From the NCBI GenBank assembly GCA_949293245.1, contig CASFCS010000014.1, positions 1-64,000 on the forward strand: DNA of 64,000 bases, written 5' to 3'. The notes under the pieces are model-generated. The model saw nothing but the letters and a program-made list of their open reading frames with translations, was not told the DNA's origin and did not search any database. Positions within the stretch are counted from its first letter, which is position 1, and every line of letters starts with the position of its first letter. Both the position numbers and the translations under genes were made by a program. The DNA comes from an uncultured bacterium (GTDB lineage Bacteria; Bacillota; Clostridia; Oscillospirales; Oscillospiraceae). Below are positions 58,092-64,000 of the stretch, piece after piece.

Positions 58092-59126
58092 TCAACCCTG
58101 CTCGCTCTTGGGACTCAGGCGCATATAATCGATGTTCTCGGTGATGTCCTCAATGATCCCGGCCTGGGCAAAAGTTACCGCCTGACGGATGGCGTTTTTG
58201 ATGGCGTAGGCATCGGAGGAACCATGGGCCTTGATGACCGGCTTGGAGATGCCCAGCATGGCGGTGCCCCCCACCTCGCCGGCATCCATCTTCTTTTTGA
58301 ACTTCTTCAGCCCGCCGGACACCAGCACCGCCGCCAGCTTGCTGGCCAGATTGGCCATAAACATGCCCTTGAGCTCCTTGGCCATGAACAGGGCGGTACC
58401 CTCCATGGTCTTGAGGAAGATGTTGCCCGAGTAGCCGTCGGACACGATTACGTCCACGGCCCCCTGCACCGCCTCCCGGGCCTCAATGTTGCCCACGAAG
58501 TTGATGCGGCCCTCTTTGCCCGCCTTGCTCAGCAGCTTGTAGGCCTCCAGCTGGAGCTCCGTGCCCTTGGAGGGCTCCACGCCGATGTTCAGCAGGGCCA
58601 CCTTGGGCTCAGGCCGGCCCAGGACCCGCTCGGCGTAGTAGCTGCCCATGAAGGCAAACTGCAGAAGATACTCGGGGGTACACTCGGCGGTGGCCCCCGC
58701 GTCGATGAGCACCGCGCCGCCGTTGCCCGTGGGCACCACGGGGGCCAGGGCCGCCCGGCGGATGCCCTTGATGCGCCGGGTGACCAGAGTGGCCCCGGAG
58801 AGCAGGGCCCCGGTGGACCCGGCGGAGATGAAGGCGTCTCCCTTCCCCTCCTTCAGGAGGTTCAGGCCGATGGTGAGGGAGGAGTCCTTCTTCTCCTTGA
58901 AGGCGGTGGCGGGGTTATCGCACATCTCCACCACCTGGTCGGCGTGGGCGATCTCCACCCCGGCGGGCAGGTCCCCCACCCCGTCATTTTTCAGCACCTC
59001 CAGGATGGCCTCGCCCCGGCCCACCAGGATAGCCTCAATGCCGTACTCCTTTACTGCCTGCAGCGCGCCCCGGACCGGAGCCGCAGGGGCATTGTCCCCG
59101 CCCATGGCGTCAATGATGACTCGCAT
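58092..59126 (-). CDS. plsX: Phosphate acyltransferase PlsX
   Basis: The 344-residue enzyme makes acyl-phosphate from acyl-ACP, the first step of phospholipid synthesis in Firmicutes. It begins MRVIIDAMGGDNAP and contains AFISAGSTGALLSGATLV, LIDAGATAECTPEYL, LLNIGVEPSKGTEL and IVSDGYSGNIFLKTMEG. ATG 59126 follows AAGGAG. It lies 53 bases after trmFO and ahead of acpP. Confidence 0.96.
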   Translation of the reverse strand: MRVIIDAMGGDNAPAAPVRGALQAVKEYGIEAILVGRGEAILEVLKNDGVGDLPAGVEIAHADQVVEMCDNPATAFKEKKDSSLTIGLNLLKEGKGDAFISAGSTGALLSGATLVTRRIKGIRRAALAPVVPTGNGGAVLIDAGATAECTPEYLLQFAFMGSYYAERVLGRPEPKVALLNIGVEPSKGTELQLEAYKLLSKAGKEGRINFVGNIEAREAVQGAVDVIVSDGYSGNIFLKTMEGTALFMAKELKGMFMANLASKLAAVLVSGGLKKFKKKMDAGEVGGTAMLGISKPVIKAHGSSDAYAIKNAIRQAVTFAQAGIIEDITENIDYMRLSPKSEQG

Positions 59127-59179
59127 GTCTTCTCCTTCTTTCTGTGCGCCCCCGGCCCCGCCGGCAGGCTCCCGCACGT

Positions 59180-60484
59180 TTATTCCTCCACCGGCACAGC
59201 CGCCAGGCGCTCCAGGGCCCGGCTGCTGAGGGCGGCGTTTTTATTTCTCTTCCCCTTGACCTTGTGGTCCAGCGGGGGGATGATGCCGAAGTTGATGTTC
59301 ATGGGCTGGAAATCAGTGATGCTCTCGTTGCTCACATAGAGGGCCAGGGCCCCCATGGCGGTCTCCTGGGGCAAATCCAGGGGGGGCAGGCCCCGCAGCC
59401 GGCGGGAGAGCTCCACCGCCGCCACAAAGCCCGAGGCCGTGGACTCCACGTACCCCTCCACGCCGGTGATCTGGCCGGCAAACACCAGCTCCTCCTGTCC
59501 CCGTACCCGGTAATACCGGTCCAGCAGCCGGGGGGAGTCCAGATAGGTGTTGCGGTGCATCACCCCGTAGCGGACGAACTCCGCACTGTGGAGAGCCGGG
59601 ATCATGGAGAACACCCGCCTCTGCTCTCCCCACTTCAGATGGGTCTGGAAGCCCACGATATTGTAGAGGGTGCCCGCCGCGTTGTCCCGCCGCAGCTGCA
59701 CCACGGCGTAGGGCTCCTTCCCTGTTTTGGGGTCCCGCAGCCCCCGGGGTTTCAGGGGGCCGTAGCACAGCGTCTGCTCCCCCCGGCGGGCCATCACCTC
59801 CACGGGCATGCAGCCCTCAAAGACGCTGCTGTCCTCAAAGCCGTGGACCTCCGCCTCCTGGGCGGCGCACAGCTCCCGCCAGAAGGCCAGGTACTCCTCC
59901 TGGGTCATGGCGCAGTTGATATAGTCGGCGGTGCCCCGGTCATACCGGGAGGCAAACCAGGCCCGCTCCATGTCCACACTCTCAAAGGTGACGATGGGGG
60001 CGGCGGCGTCATAGAAGTTGAGATACCGGCTGCCGGGGAGGACCCGGGCGATCTCCTCCGACAGGGCCTGGGAGGTGAGGGGCCCGCTGGCCACGATCAC
60101 CTGCCCCTCCGGCAGGGCCGTCACCTCCCCCTCCTCCACCGTGATGTTGGGGTGGGTTCGCACCGCCTGGGTGACGGCGGCGGCGAAGCCCTCCCGGTCC
60201 ACCGCCAGGGCGCCCCCCGCCTCCACCCGGTGGGCGTCGGCGCACCGGAGGATGAGGGAGCCGCTGCGGCGCAGCTCCTCCTTCAACAGGCCCACAGCGT
60301 TCTCCAGCTGGTCGGAGCGCAGGGAGTTGGAGCACACCAGCTCCCCGAAGAGGGGGCTGTGGTGGGCGGGGGTCATCTTGTGGGGCTTCATCTCATGGAG
60401 GACCACCGGGATGCCCCGGCGGGCCAGCTGCCAGGCCGCCTCGCTGCCGGCCAGGCCCGCCCCGATCACGTGTACCGCGTCCAA
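59180..60484 (-). CDS. trmFO: Folate-dependent tRNA (uracil-54-C5) methyltransferase
   Basis: The 434-residue flavoprotein methylates U54 in tRNA using methylene-tetrahydrofolate. The FAD motif VIGAGLAGSEAAWQLARRG opens the protein. Family blocks are ELVCSNSLRSDQLENAVGLLKEE, YFINCAMT-like DYINCAMTQEEY, FEGCMPVEVMARRG, LYNIVGFQTHLKWGEQ, QITGVEGYVES and MNINFGIIPPL. TTG start at 60484, five bases after AGGAGGGG. It lies between topA and plsX. Confidence 0.95.
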   Translation of the reverse strand: MDAVHVIGAGLAGSEAAWQLARRGIPVVLHEMKPHKMTPAHHSPLFGELVCSNSLRSDQLENAVGLLKEELRRSGSLILRCADAHRVEAGGALAVDREGFAAAVTQAVRTHPNITVEEGEVTALPEGQVIVASGPLTSQALSEEIARVLPGSRYLNFYDAAAPIVTFESVDMERAWFASRYDRGTADYINCAMTQEEYLAFWRELCAAQEAEVHGFEDSSVFEGCMPVEVMARRGEQTLCYGPLKPRGLRDPKTGKEPYAVVQLRRDNAAGTLYNIVGFQTHLKWGEQRRVFSMIPALHSAEFVRYGVMHRNTYLDSPRLLDRYYRVRGQEELVFAGQITGVEGYVESTASGFVAAVELSRRLRGLPPLDLPQETAMGALALYVSNESITDFQPMNINFGIIPPLDHKVKGKRNKNAALSSRALERLAAVPVEE

Positions 60485-60517
60485 CTCATCCCCTCCTCTC
60501 TCCGGCGTGCTGCCCCA

Positions 60518-62827
60518 TCAGGCTTCCTCCGCCGCCTTTTTAGCGGTCTTTTTCCTGGGGGCGGCAGCCTTTTTCTCCGATGCAGCCTTCTTGGGGGCGG
60601 CTTTGGTCCCCGTCTTTTTGGCGGGGGCGGCCTTTTTGCCGCTGGAGGCTTTCTCCTCCTTCTCCCCCGCCTCCTTGCCGTCCTGGGCGGCGGTCTTTTT
60701 CTTCCAGCCCCCCCGCTTCTCCTCGGGGGTGAAGTTGCCGCAGGCCTCGTTGATGCAGAAAGGCTTACGGGCTCCCCGGCCGGACTTCTTGAACAGGGTG
60801 TGGCCGCACTCGGGACAGGTGTCCTTCACGGGCACGTCCCAGGTCATGAAGTCGCAGCGGCAGCTCTCGTCCTTGTCGGCGTTGTGCTCGCAGCCGTAGT
60901 AGATGTACCCCTTCTTGGAGGTCTTTTTCAGGATGCGTCCGCCGCAGCGGGGGCACTTGCCGGGCATCTCCACCACCAGGGGCTTGGTAAAGGTACACTC
61001 GGGGTACCCCGGGCAGGCCAGAAAGTCCCCGAAGCGGCCGTGCTTGACCACCATCTTCCGGCCGCACAGGTCGCACACCTCTTCCGAGAGCTCCTCGGGG
61101 ATCTTGATCCACTTGCCCTCCAGGTCGGCGGCGGCGGTGTGCAGGTCCTGCTCAAAGCCGCCGTAGAAGCCCCGCAGCACGTCTTTCCAGAAGACCTTGC
61201 CCGCCTCCACCTGGTCCAGCCGCTCCTCCATCCGGGCGGTGAAGGTCACGTCCACCACGTCGGCGAAGTATTTCTTCATGAACTCGTTGGTGACGGCCTC
61301 TCCCAGGTTGGTGATGCGCAGGTATTTGCCCTCCTTGCGGACGTAGTGCTTATCCTCAATGTTGGCGATGGTGGGGGCGTAGGTGGAGGGGCGGCCGATG
61401 CCCTTCTCCTCCAGAGCCCGGATGAGGGTGGCCTCGGTGTACCGGGCGGGGGGCTGGGTGAACTTCTGCTCATGCTTCTCCCCCTTGAGGTCCAGCCCCT
61501 CCCCCACCTTCAGGTCAGGCAGAGGGGAGTGGAACTCCTCCCCGTCGTCGTCCCGGCCCTCCTCGTAGACGGCGGTAAAGCCGGAGAACTTGATGGAGGC
61601 GTGGCTGGCCTTGAAGAGATAGCCGGCGCTCTCCACGTCGATGGCCACGCTGTCGTACACCGCCTCCGCCATCTGGCAGGCCAGAAAGCGGCTCCAGATG
61701 AGCTTGTAGAGGCGGTACTGGTCGGTGGTGAGATCCTTGCGGATCTGCTCGGGGGTAAGGCGCACGTCCGAGGGGCGGATGGCCTCGTGGGCGTCCTGAG
61801 CCCCCGACTTGCTCTTGAACTGCCGGGCGTACCCGGGGTAGTAGTCCTGGCCGTACCGCCCCAGGATGAACTGCCGGGCGGCGGCGGTGGCCTCGTCAGA
61901 GAGGCGCAGGGAGTCGGTACGCATATAGGTGATGAGGCCCACGGTGCCCTCCCCCTGGATGTCCACCCCCTCGTAGAGCTGCTGGGCAATGGACATGGTG
62001 CGCCGGGGGGTCATGTTCAGCTTGCGGGAGGCCTCCTGCTGGAGGGTGGAGGTGATGAAGGGGGGCGCGGGACTGCGCTTCTTGTCCTGGCGCTTCACCT
62101 GCTTTACCGTAAAGGGAGACTCCTTTACGGCATGGAGCACCGTCTCCAGCTCCTCCCGGCTGCCCAGCTCCATCTTCTTCTCCCGGCCGTGGAAGTCGGC
62201 GGTGAAGGAGCCGATGTTGGGGGCGATACGGCTGAGGTTTACCGACAGCGTCCAGTACTCCCGGGGGACAAAGGCCCGGATCTCCTCCTCCCGTTCGGCC
62301 ACCAGCCGGGTGGCCACGGACTGCACGCGCCCGGCGGACAGCCCGTGGTACACGTGCTTCCACAGCAGGGGGCTGAGCTCATAGCCCACGATGCGGTCCA
62401 GCACCCGGCGGGCCTGCTGGGCGTTGACCAGGTCCATGTCAATGGCCCGGGGGGCGGCGATGGACTCGGTGACCACCTTGCGGGTGATCTCGTTGAAGGT
62501 CACCCGGCAGGTCTTGTCCGCCGACAGGTCCAGCATAGCCTGGAGGTGCCAGGAGATGGCCTCCCCCTCCCGGTCCGGGTCGGTGGCCAGGTAGACCCGG
62601 TCGCTCTTTTTGGCCGCGGAGCGCAGGTCCCGGATCACGTCCTCCTTGTCCTTGATGGGCTGGTAATCGGGCTCAAAGTCGTGCTCCACATCCACCCCCA
62701 GCTTGCTTTTGGGCAGGTCCCGCACATGGCCCATGGAGGCCTTCACCTGATACTCCGGGCCCAGGTACTTGCCGATGGTCTTGGCCTTGGCCGGAGACTC
62801 TACGATCACTAGATTAGACTTCGCCAT
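60518..62827 (-). CDS. topA: DNA topoisomerase I
   Basis: The 769-residue type IA topoisomerase relaxes negative supercoils. The Toprim domain begins LVIVESPAKAKTIGKYLG and holds YLATDPDREGEAISWHL. The catalytic Tyr is in GLITYMRTDS (about residue 300). Three four-Cys zinc fingers follow residue 585 (CDLCGRKM...CPGYPEC, CPRCGG, CPECGH). A Lys/Ala-rich tail of about 70 residues (GKKAAPAKKTGTKAAPKKAA) probably binds DNA. It lies four bases after dprA. Confidence 0.97.
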   Translation of the reverse strand: MAKSNLVIVESPAKAKTIGKYLGPEYQVKASMGHVRDLPKSKLGVDVEHDFEPDYQPIKDKEDVIRDLRSAAKKSDRVYLATDPDREGEAISWHLQAMLDLSADKTCRVTFNEITRKVVTESIAAPRAIDMDLVNAQQARRVLDRIVGYELSPLLWKHVYHGLSAGRVQSVATRLVAEREEEIRAFVPREYWTLSVNLSRIAPNIGSFTADFHGREKKMELGSREELETVLHAVKESPFTVKQVKRQDKKRSPAPPFITSTLQQEASRKLNMTPRRTMSIAQQLYEGVDIQGEGTVGLITYMRTDSLRLSDEATAAARQFILGRYGQDYYPGYARQFKSKSGAQDAHEAIRPSDVRLTPEQIRKDLTTDQYRLYKLIWSRFLACQMAEAVYDSVAIDVESAGYLFKASHASIKFSGFTAVYEEGRDDDGEEFHSPLPDLKVGEGLDLKGEKHEQKFTQPPARYTEATLIRALEEKGIGRPSTYAPTIANIEDKHYVRKEGKYLRITNLGEAVTNEFMKKYFADVVDVTFTARMEERLDQVEAGKVFWKDVLRGFYGGFEQDLHTAAADLEGKWIKIPEELSEEVCDLCGRKMVVKHGRFGDFLACPGYPECTFTKPLVVEMPGKCPRCGGRILKKTSKKGYIYYGCEHNADKDESCRCDFMTWDVPVKDTCPECGHTLFKKSGRGARKPFCINEACGNFTPEEKRGGWKKKTAAQDGKEAGEKEEKASSGKKAAPAKKTGTKAAPKKAASEKKAAAPRKKTAKKAAEEA

Positions 62828-62831
62828 ATCG

Positions 62832-64000
62832 TTACTCCATTTTCACTCTGACTTGGGCCTGAAAACGCCGCCCCGGCAGCTCCGTCACATAGCCCGCAAT
62901 CTGCAGCATGGTCATGGCGGAGAGGACCCGGCGGGCGGGAATCTGGGTGCGCTCAATGAGCTCGTCGGCCAGGAGGGACCCACCCTCCAGCGCCAGCAGC
63001 AGGTCCCGCTGGTCATCCGTCAGGACCGCTGTATCTTCTTTCCAGTCAATATACGGTACTTCCCCGGCCTTGTCAACTTTTTTCTGGCTGTCGGCCTGCC
63101 TGGGCCGGGAGGGCGCGGGGGGCATGGGCTCCCCCGGCTCCAGCCGCTGGGCCGCGGTCTCCGCGCTCATGGGCGGCGCCTGGATGAGCCTGTGGCCGAA
63201 GCGGTAGCGGTACTCCTCCAGAATGTGCTCCCCCCGGGTCACCAGCTTGGCCGCCCCCTGGCGGATGAGGGCGTTGGTGCCCCGGCTGTTGGGGGCGTCG
63301 GCAGGTCCGGGCACAGCGAACACGTCCCGGTCCTGCTCCAGGGCGTGCTCCGCCGTGAGCATGGAGCCGCCCCGCAGGGGGCTCTCCACCACCACGACTC
63401 CCAGGGACAGGCCGCTGATGATCCGGTTGCGCACCGGGAAGTGGACGCCCCGGTGGGGCGTGCCCGGCGGGTACTCGCTGATGAGGGCGCCGCAGGCGGC
63501 CACATCGTCATAGAGGTAGTAGCTGCTGTGGGGGTAGCGCAGGTCGATGCCCCCCGCCAGGACGGACACCACCGTACCGCCCCCCTTGATGGCCCCCCGG
63601 ATGGACGCTGTGTCGATGCCCTGGGCGATACCGGACACCACCACAGCCCCCTTCCGGGCCAGCTCCATGGCGATGTTCCCCGCCATCTTCTCGCCGTAGG
63701 GGGTACACTCCCGGGTGCCCACCATAGCGATGGCCGCCTCCTCGTCAAAGGGGAGAAGGCGGCCCTTCACATAGAGCACTGCCGGCGGCAGATAGAGCTG
63801 CCGCAGCCGCTCGGGGTAATCCGCGTCCTGCAAGGTGAGAATGCGCAGCCCCAGCTCCTCGCACCGGCCCAGGATGGCCTCCGCCCGGGTGAGGTCCTTG
63901 TTCTCCAGGGCACGGCGGGCGGGGGCGGTGAGTCCCTCCGCCAGGGCATAGGCCCCGCTGTCGGCAAAGTAGGCCCCCTCCGGCGTGCCGAAATGGGCCA
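62832..64000 (-). CDS. dprA: DNA-processing protein DprA, 5' end beyond the window
   Basis: The frame runs open to the window edge, so the N-terminus is missing. DprA loads RecA on incoming single-stranded DNA during transformation. The Rossmann-like core shows AMVGTRECTPYGEKMAGNIAMEL, VVVSGIAQGIDTASIRGAIK, TVVSVLAGGIDLRYP, LISEYPPGTPHRGVHFPVRNRIISGLS and VFAVPGPADAPNSRGTNALIRQGA. A C-terminal winged-helix domain follows (about the last 70 residues). Upstream of residue LQDADYP the visible part is a SAM-like helical region. It heads the topA-trmFO-plsX run. Confidence 0.95.
   Translation of the reverse strand, partial: AHFGTPEGAYFADSGAYALAEGLTAPARRALENKDLTRAEAILGRCEELGLRILTLQDADYPERLRQLYLPPAVLYVKGRLLPFDEEAAIAMVGTRECTPYGEKMAGNIAMELARKGAVVVSGIAQGIDTASIRGAIKGGGTVVSVLAGGIDLRYPHSSYYLYDDVAACGALISEYPPGTPHRGVHFPVRNRIISGLSLGVVVVESPLRGGSMLTAEHALEQDRDVFAVPGPADAPNSRGTNALIRQGAAKLVTRGEHILEEYRYRFGHRLIQAPPMSAETAAQRLEPGEPMPPAPSRPRQADSQKKVDKAGEVPYIDWKEDTAVLTDDQRDLLLALEGGSLLADELIERTQIPARRVLSAMTMLQIAGYVTELPGRRFQAQVRVKME

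Overview
The window is high-GC chromosomal DNA from a spore-forming, low-oxygen Firmicute. It most resembles the Oscillospirales (Flavonifractor/Intestinimonas-like gut bacteria), but the genus cannot be fixed from the sequence alone. Pointers are the tyrosine T-box leader, sigma-I/RsgI genes, a CotH kinase, Shine-Dalgarno motifs of the GGAGG type on most genes, sigma-A-like promoters (TTGACA-17-TATAAT), several TTG starts, and the Clostridia-type order dprA-topA-trmFO-plsX-acpP-rnc-smc-ftsY. No phage, insertion sequence or CRISPR array was seen.

Layout. 1-4.9 kb: trehalose PTS operon (treP-treA-HPr) with a divergent repressor gene, treR, and two matching operators. 4.9-8.5 kb: a YgjP-type metallopeptidase, then a BlaI/M56 sensor-regulator pair with two operators. 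8.5-18.2 kb: an ABC-2 exporter, a giant FtsX-type permease with its ATPase, a LytTR response regulator, a TetR regulator and a GHKL sensor kinase. 18.3-22 kb: isocitrate dehydrogenase, asparagine synthetase A and a CorA-like membrane protein. 22-28 kb: a cluster sigI-rsgI-acidic repeat lipoprotein-VTC polymerase-DUF4956-CotH. 28.3-31.4 kb: a tRNA-Pro gene carrying an 18-bp internal duplication, and a T-box-led EamA-cupin-tyrS operon. 31.5-37.3 kb: an unknown gene, sbcDC, and a DUF134-NifX fusion with a His-rich tail. 37.4-43 kb: a CD1247-type zinc-ribbon protein, a 130-bp tandem repeat, efp, an M24 peptidase, GNAT, TIM-barrel, YqeG and GH18-like genes, and rpsU. 43.2-45.5 kb: leuS, apparently broken by one frameshift and one out-of-frame deletion. 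45.6-53 kb: malic enzyme, rsfS, an LCP protein, a NadD-YqeK fusion, yhbY, rdgB, rph, ftsY and a zinc-ribbon gene. 53-64 kb: smc, rnc, acpP, plsX, trmFO, topA and dprA (running off the end).

The most interesting region is 22.1-28.1 kb. Two near-identical promoter-like elements (CCCCG-N18-CGTA) precede sigI and the acidic repeat lipoprotein gene. RsgI and the lipoprotein share an acidic Asp/Tyr motif, and the downstream genes (polyphosphate-polymerase-like, DUF4956 membrane protein, CotH protein kinase) are packed with overlaps or tiny gaps. This looks like a self-regulated cell-surface system that senses something outside the cell and modifies or polymerises phosphate. The function is inference.

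Other points worth following are the duplicated tRNA-Pro, the leuS lesions, a duplicated smc tail that supplies the start codon of the next gene, the long repetitive extracytoplasmic arm of the FtsX permease, and the retained internal ribosome-binding site in the DUF134-NifX fusion. Most start codons were set by Shine-Dalgarno spacing and family length, and several differ from the longest open frame.
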